Below, piece by piece: positions 51,976 through 60,326 of a stretch of DNA of 64,000 nt. How positions within the stretch are numbered: the stretch's first letter is position 1; each line of letters begins with the position of its first letter. The notes under the pieces were generated by a model. The model did no database searches, was not told the DNA's origin, and saw only the letters and a program-made list of their open reading frames with translations. Origin of the DNA: Brasilonema angustatum HA4187-MV1 (GTDB taxonomy: Bacteria > Cyanobacteriota > Cyanobacteriia > Cyanobacteriales > Nostocaceae); NCBI GenBank assembly GCA_019359695.1, contig JAHHGV010000024.1:61421-125420 (forward strand), in the 5' to 3' direction. The translations under genes were made by a program, and so were the position numbers.

Positions 51976-54327
51976 TCATAAAAGAGCGGTAGAAAACTCC
52001 AACTGACGTGCAGCCCCATCATCGACAAAACTCTGTTCGCCAACACCAACTAGTTCCACAATGATTTCACGCGTTGCGGGTGAAAAGTTACCTTCTCGTC
52101 CTCCAATCTCAACAATCGTTCGTTGCCCTTGTGAACAAACGTGGTAAGTTGTTGTGCAAAAGGCTCCCGTTTTGTACTCAAAGGTATGACCATCATCCTC
52201 ATAAAGTGTAAACTCACCTATGCCCATCCAGATCCGAAGCCTCATCTGGTCTAAGGGACGTTCATCTACGTATTGCATGACTGGTGCCATCGGAATAATC
52301 GAACCAGCACAAACATATAATGGCATTCGCTCAAGCGGTGCGTGTGCCAGAATGTGAATTGGTCCTTGAAAAGTCTCGCCACTCCACCAGTCGTACCAGC
52401 AACCTTCAGGCAAGTACACGGCACGGTGTTCAACACCTGGACGATAAATTGGTGCTGCTAATAATGAGGACCCGAGCATAACTTGGTCACAGAGGGTGAA
52501 AGTTTTCGGGTCATTGGGAAAATCATACAGTAGGGGGCGCAGAATTGGTGAGCCAGTGGTTGCGGCTTTCCAGAACAGAGTGTAAATGTAGGGCAGCAGT
52601 TGGTAACGCAGTTCGATGTACTCGCGGCAAATTTTTTCAACGCGATCGCCAAACACCCAAGGTTCATGCTGTGCTGTCGTTAATGCTGAGTGTCCCCGCA
52701 TCAAGGGGTAAAGCATTCCTACCTGCATCCAACGAGCAAATAGTTCAGCCGTCGCGTTACCCGCAAACCCCCCAATATCACTACCCACAAACGCAACGCC
52801 CGATAGACCCAAGTTACACATCATCGGTAAGGACATTTCCAGGTGTTCCCACAGGGATTGATTATCTCCCGTCCATACTGCAGACCAGCGCTGAATCCCA
52901 GCGTATCCAGATCGTGTCAGAAAAAACGAGCGTTCTGTCGGACGAGATTTTTCAAGTCCTTGATAAGATGCCTGTGCCATCATTTGTCCATACAGGTTAT
53001 GGGTTTCGGTGTGGGTAGTTCTCTCGTCAGTTGGTCCTTGGGCAGCATCAAAGGGAAACGCAATCTTCTTACCAGGATCACCGAATGGACGGTCATCAAG
53101 CGTCGGTTCATTCATGTCATTCCAGATTCCAGCAACACCCACGTCGGTGAGACTGTTTAGCAAACTTCCCCACCAATCTCTAACTTCAGGGCGCAGGAAA
53201 TCAGCAAAGACGGCTTTATCGGGCCAGACATAGCCGTGAAATAGCTGACCATTCGTTTTCCGAATAAAATAGTCGTTGTTTAATCCCTCATCAAAGACTT
53301 TGTAATCTGCTTCTGGCTCGTACTTGACACCTGGATCAACAATTGTCGTTACCTTGAAACCATCTTGCTTGAGATTGTCTATTAATTCTTTGGGGTTAGC
53401 AAATCGCTTCTGACTCCAGGTAAAAACCCGGTAGCCGTTCATATAGTCAATATCGAGATGGATAACATCACAGGGAATGCGGCGCTGACGAAATTCATTC
53501 GCCAGTTTGCTTACTATATCTTGTGACTCGTAACTCCAGCGACACTGGTGGTAACCTAGTGACCATTTGGGCGGCAAGGGCATCCGTCCGGTTAACTGAG
53601 TGTAAGTCTCAATAATTTTTGCCGGTTCTGGTCCATAAATAATGTAGTAATCCAGTTCACCCCCTTGAGTTTCCATCCGCCAAACTCCAGGTTGTTCTGC
53701 CCCCAAATCAAAGCGACTCCAAAAAGTCGTATTGAAGAAAAGCCCGTACCCCAATCCAGGACGCAACGCGATGAAAAAGGGAATCGCCTGATACATACTG
53801 TCTGTCAGGATACCATAATCAATCGCATCAGATGTCCAGTTGGTTTTGACTTTTGAACGCTGATCGAGCAAGCCAGTGGGTTCACCGAAACCATAAAAAT
53901 GTTCATCAGCTTCAATCCGTTTCCACCCAGCAATGGCACCAGTCCGCCACCCCATCCCTGAGTCGGCATCGTGAGCAAAGGGCTGTCCGGATTTGTCAAA
54001 GCACTGGATACGACAAGGATTGCGAGACACAACGAGGCGCACCTGCTCAGTTTCAATTTCTATAGCCTCTGCTTTTTCTCGTACCTCAAACGGCACAGTC
54101 GGCCATTCTTCATCCGCCTGTGCGACTGCCCACGATCGCCGAGGTAGGAATTCGCTCGTTGGTGTCATTCGTACGCGAATTAAGTTCGGGGCTAGTACGC
54201 TAACCCTTAAACAGGGATCGCCACACTTGAAGAGAATATGGCGATCGCTCTGTTGTATTGTTTGCACTCCCTCAAGAATTGACCAAGACGGTTCGGTTGT
54301 GTGCAGTTGTCCAAAGTATTGCGGCAT
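51976..54327 (-). CDS. GH31 family alpha-glucosidase
   Basis: 783 aa. The (beta/alpha)8 GH31 core shows the nucleophile Asp in GIWNDMNEP (about residue 416) and the acid/base Asp in WTGDNQSLWEHL (about 485). LDIDYMNGYRVFTW and HGHS-type GHSAL support the family. No signal peptide, so it is cytoplasmic. It should release glucose from alpha-glucans or sucrose-type oligosaccharides, with exact linkage unknown. It overlaps the end of the transposase relic region. DAAQGP in the text looks native, not a repeat insertion. Confidence 0.92.
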   Translation of the reverse strand: MPQYFGQLHTTEPSWSILEGVQTIQQSDRHILFKCGDPCLRVSVLAPNLIRVRMTPTSEFLPRRSWAVAQADEEWPTVPFEVREKAEAIEIETEQVRLVVSRNPCRIQCFDKSGQPFAHDADSGMGWRTGAIAGWKRIEADEHFYGFGEPTGLLDQRSKVKTNWTSDAIDYGILTDSMYQAIPFFIALRPGLGYGLFFNTTFWSRFDLGAEQPGVWRMETQGGELDYYIIYGPEPAKIIETYTQLTGRMPLPPKWSLGYHQCRWSYESQDIVSKLANEFRQRRIPCDVIHLDIDYMNGYRVFTWSQKRFANPKELIDNLKQDGFKVTTIVDPGVKYEPEADYKVFDEGLNNDYFIRKTNGQLFHGYVWPDKAVFADFLRPEVRDWWGSLLNSLTDVGVAGIWNDMNEPTLDDRPFGDPGKKIAFPFDAAQGPTDERTTHTETHNLYGQMMAQASYQGLEKSRPTERSFFLTRSGYAGIQRWSAVWTGDNQSLWEHLEMSLPMMCNLGLSGVAFVGSDIGGFAGNATAELFARWMQVGMLYPLMRGHSALTTAQHEPWVFGDRVEKICREYIELRYQLLPYIYTLFWKAATTGSPILRPLLYDFPNDPKTFTLCDQVMLGSSLLAAPIYRPGVEHRAVYLPEGCWYDWWSGETFQGPIHILAHAPLERMPLYVCAGSIIPMAPVMQYVDERPLDQMRLRIWMGIGEFTLYEDDGHTFEYKTGAFCTTTYHVCSQGQRTIVEIGGREGNFSPATREIIVELVGVGEQSFVDDGAARQLEFSTALL

Positions 54328-54490
54328 AATCCCTGATTAAAACATAAGTACTTTCCCCAATTGAGATTTACATAAACTACTGCTAAAAAACGTGTATCTT
54401 TAGGCATAGCGTATATCAATGCAGACTTGAATGGAGCGAAAATGATTGCATTATTGGGGCTGTCTGTAAACCAGCCTGGAGGCTCGAACG

Positions 54491-54561
54491 GTCTGTGCTG
54501 TAATCTCAGCACAGACTCTTCAGGGCTACTGAAAGCCTACACTGTACCGCAAGGTCAGTGT
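54491..54561. ncRNA. Cluster of hairpins upstream of the AlkA-type gene
   Basis: Two strong stem-loops: arms GTCTGTGCTG/CAGCACAGAC (10 bp, 6-nt loop, 54491-54516) and ACACTGTACC/GGTCAGTGT around a GCAA tetraloop (54539-54561), with a small GGCT/AGCC stem between. The GNRA loop suggests a structured RNA or leader. It lies in a 295-bp region ending at the glycosylase gene. No known family recognised. Confidence 0.35.
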
Positions 54562-54622
54562 AAGTAGTTTACAATGATGTAAACAGACAATCACCGAATC
54601 ATGCCGAGATGCTTGAGTAATA

Positions 54623-55303
54623 GTGGATGCTGTATTTATGTTGATCTCAGAATCACTCACACAAGAAACCCTTGCCCATGCTTTGATGGAACTTGCCAAT
54701 CGTGACAGCGATTTTGCTCACGTTCTCGAAACTCTGGGTTCTCCACCAATATGGGAAAGAAAAGCTGGTTTCCCAACACTTGTGCGTATCATTTTAGAAC
54801 AACAAGTTTCTTTAGCTTCTGCAAGGGCTGTCTATGAACGCTTGTGTGCAATGGTAGTAACGCTGACGCCAGAAAATTTTCTCACACTTGATGATGTGCA
54901 ATTAAAAGCAATTGGCTTGAGTCGGCAAAAGACTGTGTACACTCGTGCATTGGCGAATGCTATTGTAAACGGTGAGCTTGACCTTGCTAAGCTAGAGACA
55001 ATGGACGAAACAATTATCCGGACTGAGTTAAAGCGGATCAAAGGTATTGGAGATTGGACAGTAGATATTTACTTGCTGATGGCGCTGCAACGCCCTGATG
55101 TTTTTCCCAAAGGTGATTTAGCATTGGCGATCGCCTTACAAAAACTCAAGAAATTGTCAGTACGTCCAACACCTGAACAACTCGAAACCATTGCAGACAA
55201 TTGGCGTCCTTGGCGTGCCATCGCTGCAAGAATTTTATGGCACTATTATCTAAACAATCCTAATCGTAAAGGTTTTGAAAAAAGTTCTCCATCCGAGACG
55301 TAA
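54623..55303 (+). CDS. AlkA-type 3-methyladenine DNA glycosylase
   Basis: 226 aa from GTG 54623 (ATG 54638 is an alternative). HhH-GPD fold: the helix-hairpin-helix KRIKGIGDWTVDIYLL (about residues 136-153) and the catalytic Asp in FPKGDLALAIAL (about 166). ILEQQVSLASA is typical of the family. It excises alkylated purines. Together with Ada at 49346 it forms an alkylation-repair neighbourhood. Confidence 0.9.
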   Translation: MDAVFMLISESLTQETLAHALMELANRDSDFAHVLETLGSPPIWERKAGFPTLVRIILEQQVSLASARAVYERLCAMVVTLTPENFLTLDDVQLKAIGLSRQKTVYTRALANAIVNGELDLAKLETMDETIIRTELKRIKGIGDWTVDIYLLMALQRPDVFPKGDLALAIALQKLKKLSVRPTPEQLETIADNWRPWRAIAARILWHYYLNNPNRKGFEKSSPSET

Positions 55304-55909
55304 TTCTGCCAATAAACTTCAACGTGAAGACTAGGCTTATTAAGAATAAAAATTGGAATATCTTCATCAAGTGCACTCTCTTAAATTGGTGTTGTGAATT
55401 CATTGAGAGCTTTTAATTCATTAATAATATCTGGTGGGAAAACCCTAGAGTTCAAAACAGGAGGAAAAACCAAATATTCTGCTCCATACAGGAGTCCTTT
55501 ACGGTGAAGCGAGATAGCTTCTACCAGGCGTAGAAACATGATTGGAATCCATAAGCACAATCTGTTGCTGTAAAAGTAGACAACAACTCGGCTCGTTGTG
55601 TACTCATACTGTGGGAGTGGATTTTGTAAAGGCGAAATCATACTCAATCAGGCTCATCTGTCAAAAGTTAGAAAAGACTATATCTATCATTTGACTTATT
55701 TTAGGAATAATAACAACTAACCTAAGCTAGTTGTTTTCTCCAGTTTTTTACACAAATTATAACTGCGTCCAAAATGATTTGTCAGAGATTACTTAAAGTG
55801 TTTTTTTTAATAAGAAAAATTGGTTTCATAGAAATCGCTTTTGGATGTCAAATAACAACATATTCGTTTTGGAAAGTATGTACGAAGCGCTGACGTAGAT
55901 TTCGCCGAT
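55304..55909. other. Intergenic region with one doubtful small frame
   Basis: Only the 88-codon frame at 55381-55647 is present, and nothing else stands out. An A/T-rich stretch at 55680-55830 has no gene features. Confidence 0.6.
55381..55647 (-). CDS. Hypothetical small protein, doubtful
   Basis: 88 aa with no recognised motif. A hydrophobic middle (WIPIMFLRLVEAI) and an ordinary composition leave it undecided. No good ribosome site is visible before ATG 55647. It may be spurious. Confidence 0.3.
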   Translation of the reverse strand: MSMISPLQNPLPQYEYTTSRVVVYFYSNRLCLWIPIMFLRLVEAISLHRKGLLYGAEYLVFPPVLNSRVFPPDIINELKALNEFTTPI

Positions 55910-56578
55910 TTATATTTCCAACTGTGGGAGAAAAGTACTGGCGAGGAGGGCTGCTTGAGTGCGATCGCGCAAATGCAACTGACTCAAAATACTTGTCACG
56001 TGATTTCTGACTGTCCGTTCTGAGATGTAAAGTGTATGGGCAATCTCGCGGTTACTCAATCCCATTGCAATTAACCGTAAAACTTCTTTCTCCCTGGGGG
56101 ACAGTTCTGCTAGTTCTGATGGAATGGCTGAGTGTACTGGTTCAGATATCTCAGGCGCATTTAGGGCTTTTTCAAACAGTCCTGGTCCCATATGGGTGTA
56201 GCCTTGATGTACAGCTCGAATGGCGATCGCCAAATCCTCAAGCGGTGTATGCTTCAACAGATAACCTTTTGCTCCATAGCGCATGGCTTGTGAAACATAT
56301 TCATCATCATCAAATGTCGTCAGTACCAGAATGTTTATTTCTGGAAATCCCTGATAAATCAACCGAGTTGCAGCAACGCCATCCATAACGGGCATTCTAA
56401 CATCCATCAGGACGACATCTGGTTGCGATGGTGTTCCATAAAGTCTCTGCAATGCTTGAATGGCAAGTTGACCATTTTCAGCGTCACCAACCACTTGTAA
56501 ATCTGGTTTTGATTCCAGTAAATTCTTAAGTCCTTGACGAATAATAACTTGGTCGTCTACCAGCAACAGTCGAATCAT
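55910..56578 (-). CDS. NarL/FixJ-type response regulator
   Basis: 222 aa. A receiver domain with the acidic pair VDDQ and phospho-acceptor Asp in VLMDVRMPVMDG (about residue 59), conserved Thr/Lys in LVLTTFDD and GYLLKH, and a LuxR-type HTH with LSPREKEVLRLIAMGLSNREIA and ERTVRNHVTSILSQL. It is the partner of the histidine kinase just upstream (ATGA overlap at 56575-56578). Target genes are unknown. Confidence 0.94.
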   Translation of the reverse strand: MIRLLLVDDQVIIRQGLKNLLESKPDLQVVGDAENGQLAIQALQRLYGTPSQPDVVLMDVRMPVMDGVAATRLIYQGFPEINILVLTTFDDDEYVSQAMRYGAKGYLLKHTPLEDLAIAIRAVHQGYTHMGPGLFEKALNAPEISEPVHSAIPSELAELSPREKEVLRLIAMGLSNREIAHTLYISERTVRNHVTSILSQLHLRDRTQAALLASTFLPQLEI

Positions 56579-57861
56579 AAGATTTTCGATTTTAGATTTT
56601 TTGTTGCAGGTTCAGAATCCATCATACTAGAGTTTAGTATGGGTATGCTTACTTGAATTCGGCATCCCGCTCCTTGTTTGCTAATAATATTAAAATTACC
56701 TCCTAATGCAGTTGCTCGTTCTCGCATTCCTTGAAGTCCAAAACCTGTGGTGTTTTGTTCTGGATAAAAGCCTTTGCCGTTGTCTTCCACAAGCAGGCTT
56801 ATCCTTCCAACTTGCGTCTGCAACTGCACAGTTACCTGAGTAGCTCCGCTATGTTTGGATATGTTGGTCAGTGCTTCTTGTAAAATGCGATAGATAACAG
56901 TACTCACCTCAGAAGTCAGAGAATATCTCAGGCTAATTTTACACTCTGGTGTGAGGGTTGTTGCGCTGCTAAAGTCTCGGATAAGGTTGCCAATTGCATT
57001 TTCTAGAGATTTTCCGCGCAATGGATCAGCTCGCAGTGTTGCGACAGAACGAGAGACTTCCTGCAATGCTTGGTAAGCGAGCTGTTTTACTTGTTGGAGA
57101 AACTCTATGGCTTTATCAACATTAGAAGGCAATAATAGCAAAGCATTCTCTAGCTGAATTGTCTGAGCAGTCAGAGCATGTCCTAGGGAGTCATGAATTT
57201 CACGGGCAATGCGATTGCGCTCTTGTAAAGTTGCCTGGTTTTCAATTCGCAAAGCATACTGGCGTAGCTGCTCATGAGCAATTGCTAGTTCTTGCCGACT
57301 TCTGCGTTCTGCCAGCACAGCATTAACTAGTAGCAATACAAAAGTCAACGTCAAAGCAAAAGTAATCGCATTATTCAGTATAAAATAGACTGTATTAGGC
57401 GGCGGCATTGGTGGCCCCATATAACCCCTTCCATGTCCCAATGGCATTTTGAAGAAAACAGGGGTTCGACTAATTCGTAAAAACTCTGTGTAGACGTATG
57501 ATATGTATACTAGAGCGGCAACAATTAAGCGACCTTGTAAATTGAACATTTGGCAACTGCGAATCACCGCAATTAACCCAAGCAGGGGAGCACAGCGAAG
57601 ATGACTGTTTGTCAAAGCTGGTAGCACTGGTAGCAAAAGAATCCCCAATTCTACTACCGTATAGATAACTTTGTAACTGAAGTTGTGCTTTGGCAACCTT
57701 AAACCCATGACTCCAAACACAACAATCCTCAAGACAGTGAACCAAGGAGAAGTGTGGAATGGGTAGATAGGGGGAATGAGGAATTCTGCTAACAGACTCA
57801 TGCCCAATAACAGCCATTCCAGATAGAGTAACAACCGCAGGGAAGGGAAAGAAGGTGACAT
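56575..57861 (-). CDS. Sensor histidine kinase (HisKA_3/NarX-DesK type)
   Basis: 428 aa from ATG 57861; a TTG at 57879 upstream in frame is the alternative. Five or six hydrophobic N-terminal helices (residues about 10-195) form a membrane sensor part with no large periplasmic loop. A coiled coil leads into HisKA_3 with phospho-His in REIHDSLGHALTAQ, and the ATPase has NISKHSGA, VEDNGKGF and GLQGMRERA. It is co-translated with the response regulator. The signal is unknown; a multi-helix sensor without periplasmic domain is typical of membrane or lipid sensing. Confidence 0.92.
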   Translation of the reverse strand: MSPSFPSLRLLLYLEWLLLGMSLLAEFLIPPIYPFHTSPWFTVLRIVVFGVMGLRLPKHNFSYKVIYTVVELGILLLPVLPALTNSHLRCAPLLGLIAVIRSCQMFNLQGRLIVAALVYISYVYTEFLRISRTPVFFKMPLGHGRGYMGPPMPPPNTVYFILNNAITFALTLTFVLLLVNAVLAERRSRQELAIAHEQLRQYALRIENQATLQERNRIAREIHDSLGHALTAQTIQLENALLLLPSNVDKAIEFLQQVKQLAYQALQEVSRSVATLRADPLRGKSLENAIGNLIRDFSSATTLTPECKISLRYSLTSEVSTVIYRILQEALTNISKHSGATQVTVQLQTQVGRISLLVEDNGKGFYPEQNTTGFGLQGMRERATALGGNFNIISKQGAGCRIQVSIPILNSSMMDSEPATKNLKSKIL

Positions 57862-57970
57862 TTCACTGACAGCAAACAAAAATGGTGCAACGTTTGGGCT
57901 ACTTTTTACCGTATTTTATGTGAGAGTTTGGGACTAGCGCTTGCTATCCTATTTTAATTTGGTAAAGACT

Positions 57971-58189
57971 ATGACAAAAGTCACAAATTTATGGTTACTT
58001 TATTCCCAGGATGTTTGGGACTTTTGCTTCATGTGCTCTATGCGGGGAATCATTTACGATAGCGATGTGATGATCAAAGGACAACGAGAGTTGAGAAATA
58101 AGTGGAGTGGCTATAAAACTTGGCAACCGATGCAGACTGTTCTAACACCAGAAAAATTGGAAAAGATTCGCTCGTTTGAGCGCAATTGA
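57971..58189 (+). CDS. Small hypothetical protein (72 aa)
   Basis: From ATG 57971 (the frame is open from 57941). It has a Trp/Tyr/Cys-rich N-terminal part (LWLLYSQDVWDFCFMCSM) and a charged C-terminal half with TPEKLEKIRSFERN. No known family recognised. A good terminator follows at 58256, which supports a real transcript. It is divergent from the two-component pair. Confidence 0.5.
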   Translation: MTKVTNLWLLYSQDVWDFCFMCSMRGIIYDSDVMIKGQRELRNKWSGYKTWQPMQTVLTPEKLEKIRSFERN

Positions 58190-58255
58190 TACTCGTGATG
58201 GAGTTCTTGGTAAGAATTACGAGTGATCAATTGCTAAATATCCATGCTCCAGTTC

Positions 58256-58295
58256 CCCCCAGTTCTTTGAAAATAGAGGATTGGGGGTTTTTTTT
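58256..58295 (+). terminator. Rho-independent terminator after the 72-aa protein
   Basis: 11-bp stem CCCCCAGTTCT/AGGATTGGGGG (with two G-T pairs, 10-nt loop) followed directly by eight T residues. Confidence 0.8.
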
Positions 58296-58419
58296 ATTTT
58301 TAGCTTAGATGCAGAACCTGAAGAATTTTCCGTGGACTGGCAACCGTCATTTCAAGTTTGAGCTAACTCAATATAGGACTCCTATTTGATTTTTGAACAA
58401 GGTTCAGTATCGTCCTAAC

Positions 58420-58750
58420 AGGCTGTTCCCCTAGTGGGAACGGCCACGCCAGAAGGCTATCGGGGAGAACCTATGCCCTGCGGGCACGCTGCGATAGCCT
58501 TCTGGCGTGGCGTTAGCCATAGAGCGGTTCCGCTAGCCCCTAAGGGAGCCGGAGCTAACGCGCTCCGCCAGTCCCCCAATCTCCTGCACCAGACGCTAGC
58601 CCCTAAGGGAGCCGGAGCTAACGCGCTCCGTCACGGAGACAGCCCTAGTGGGAACGGCCACGCCTTACGGTGAGACCAGCGCTGCGGGAGAATTTCCCTC
58701 CGCAGTGCTGGTTCACCAAGACGGGGGCTGGTCTCACCTGTTAAGCGTTC
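58420..58750. repeat. Cluster of palindromes and direct repeats
   Basis: It contains a perfect 19-bp inverted repeat (58444-58462 and 58492-58510, arm CCACGCCAGAAGGCTATCG), a 37-bp direct repeat at 58531-58567 and 58594-58630, and another GTGGGAACGGCCACGCC copy near 58650. No gene. GC-rich, unlike its surroundings. Confidence 0.85.
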
Positions 58751-58901
58751 CCTGCTCCCTGCTATAAAAGATATGCGAGCCAGAAGACATACTTACGAGT
58801 TACGAGAACTTCTTTCCAAGGGATGAAGTTACTTTTGAGTAGGCTGTCATACACTACTTTTTAGTAAGCAGTTATTTTTTACATAAATTTATTAAGACAT
58901 T

Positions 58902-59030
58902 ATGCAAACTCCAGACGCTGAAACACTACAAAAACTGTTTGAAGAAGAACTGACTGACGATGAGTTGCTCGCTATTATTGCAGGGGTTTTAGAAGATGAT
59001 GTTGTAAAGAACACTTCCTATCAGCACTGA
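58902..59030 (+). CDS. 42-aa peptide with RiPP-leader-like sequence
   Basis: ATG 58902 to TGA 59028. The acidic N-terminal part contains FEEELTDDELLAIIAG, the kind of helix-plus-AG ending found in RiPP leader peptides, followed by a short tail VLEDDVVKNTSYQH. No ribosome site is strong, and no RiPP-modifying enzyme lies in the window. A stem-loop terminator candidate follows at 59064. It may be a real small gene or coincidence. Confidence 0.45.
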   Translation: MQTPDAETLQKLFEEELTDDELLAIIAGVLEDDVVKNTSYQH

Positions 59031-59063
59031 TGTTCCAGCAACTATATAGATATAAATATAGAA

Positions 59064-59092
59064 AACCCCAGTCCTGACCTTAGGCTGGGGTT
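59064..59092. terminator. Bidirectional terminator-like hairpin
   Basis: Arms AACCCCAGTC and GGCTGGGGTT (10 bp incl. one G-T, 9-nt loop). An A-run before the left arm gives a T-run on the minus strand. It lies between the 42-aa peptide gene and the convergent Acb2-like gene. Confidence 0.7.
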
Positions 59093-59129
59093 CTCGGTTA
59101 GGGGTTGCATAAAGTGACCTACCAGCCAG

Positions 59130-59309
59130 TTATTCTTCCGGTTGCTCCTGTTCTTTCAATAACTTTTCTAACCATAACCCTCCTGTTTCCAGGTTAGTTA
59201 TCGCTACCTCTCTAGAGCGGTTAGGCGTTGCATTATCTAGTCGCTTCAGCCCAAGGATAACTTCCGATAGCATTTCAAGTAGCTCTTCATCGATTTTATA
59301 GTGTGCCAT
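59130..59309 (-). CDS. Acb2/Tad1-hairpin-like small protein
   Basis: 59 aa with a strong ribosome site (GGAGGAG, 6 nt before ATG 59309). After a helical N-terminal half (YKIDEELLEMLSEVILGLKRL) it has ATPNRSREVAITNLETGGLWLEKLL. The pattern P-x-SRE-x-A-x-T-x-LE-x3-LWL-x-K matches the Acb2/Tad1 hairpin domain, known from phage proteins that sequester cyclic nucleotides used by CBASS and Thoeris immunity. The motif is judged by eye only. A chromosomal copy could be a prophage leftover or a host regulator. No other phage gene is nearby. Confidence 0.6.
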   Translation of the reverse strand: MAHYKIDEELLEMLSEVILGLKRLDNATPNRSREVAITNLETGGLWLEKLLKEQEQPEE

Positions 59310-59909
59310 TTAACGCTCCTCCACTTACGACCAAAAGCAGTATTGTACCACTTGTACGCGTCAGCCCAAAAACAAGCCCTCGTTAGTTTTATCTAATAAG
59401 GGAATAAAATAGCTGTGGTGACGGTTATCACCTGGTAGTATTTTAACCTTTCTTCAACGGTTAGATGGTATCGATATCAATAACCCAACAAAAGCTAAAC
59501 CAGCCAGCAAACCATGTTGAAGAAGTTGGCTACTGGCTGGTTATAAAGTTAAAAAGACTACTCCCTTCCCGCTAGAAGAATACCTAATTTAATGAACCGC
59601 CAAGACGAGCCAGCGCTGCAGGAGGGTTTCCAACGCCAGATACCTCTGTCGGGAAACCCTCCTATGGCACTTTGTGCCACGCTACGCGCTTCAGTACTGG
59701 CTCCTCCGATTGTGGTTCAAATAGATGAAAAACGCTGTAAGTTGAACTTTAACTTAAGACTTATCTTTGGAAAGTTGACTGGTCTGAATTAGGCGATCGC
59801 ATCTCGAAATTGAATGTAGGGATTTTAGTAAGCTTAGGTTTTACTACTGCTGCGCTGATCGCACTTGCAAAACCAACAGAAGCATTCACACCAAAACAAG
59901 GAAACTAAA
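59310..59909. other. Intergenic region with hairpin and dispersed repeat
   Basis: No gene seen. It includes an inverted repeat (AACCAGCCA near 59498 and TGGCTGGTT near 59535) and a copy of the dispersed repeat seen in the Leu A domain (59610-59702). Confidence 0.65.
59610..59702. repeat. Dispersed repeat copy matching the Leu A-domain insertion
   Basis: It shares GAGGGTTTCCAACGCCAGAT and TTCAGTACTGGCTCCTCC with the reverse complement of 26731-26850. The middle has an extra ATGGCACTTTGTGCCAC hairpin also present in the 42455-42626 copies. Confidence 0.88.
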
Positions 59910-60062
59910 ATGGCTACTAACAATATCGTGCTGGTGCATAGAGCCTTTGCGGACGGCTCAAGTTGGAGCAAGGTGATCTTGCTACTGCAAGACGAAGGCT
60001 TTCGCGTCATAGCAGTGCAGATTCCGCTCACCTTCCTAGCAGATGATACTGCTGTGGGTTAG
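59910..60062 (+). pseudogene. Truncated alpha/beta hydrolase
   Basis: 50 codons with AAGGAA before ATG 59910. MATNNIVLVHRAFADGSSW and VIAVQIPLTFLADD match the N-terminus of alpha/beta hydrolases that normally read VLVHGAFADGSSW. Here the oxyanion Gly is changed to Arg and the frame ends where a catalytic Ser would still be about 40 residues away. It is a remnant. Confidence 0.65.
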
Positions 60063-60070
60063 TGATAGCG

Positions 60071-60226
60071 TAACCCGTGCAAGCGTTGGGTTATTGTATT
60101 GTGCGCTGTGTCGGGCGACAACCGTGGATTGTCTATGGGCAAATTCGCACGGCTGACCCAGCTTCAGCTTCTCACCTACCCGCTGGAGAGGTTCTAGCCT
60201 TTATCACCAGCTTTGCGGTAGTCTAG
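60071..60226 (+). pseudogene. cydA: C-terminal remnant of cydA (cytochrome bd subunit I)
   Basis: The frame ending at TAG 60224 reads VGRQPWIVYGQIRTAD...LPAGEVLAFITSF, matching the GRQPWxVYGxxRTAD region near the end of CydA. There is no upstream coding region. The last helices are missing or degenerate. It lies directly after the hydrolase remnant. Confidence 0.65.
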
Positions 60227-60326
60227 TAGGATTGTCCATAAATACCTGCTTGTTACCAATTGAGAACACTTTTCAAGTATTAGACGCACAGCGAATTATC
60301 CAATTTCTCATCACACGGTATTAAAT

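Noticed and set aside
53020..53060. Possible in-frame repeat in the GH31 gene (FDAAQGP)
   Set aside because: Similar text belongs to this loop in related GH31 proteins as far as I recall, and no copy is seen elsewhere in the window.
54470..54500. tRNA T-loop-like GTTCGAGCC on the minus strand
   Set aside because: The flanking bases do not form a T stem, and no acceptor or anticodon arm can be built.
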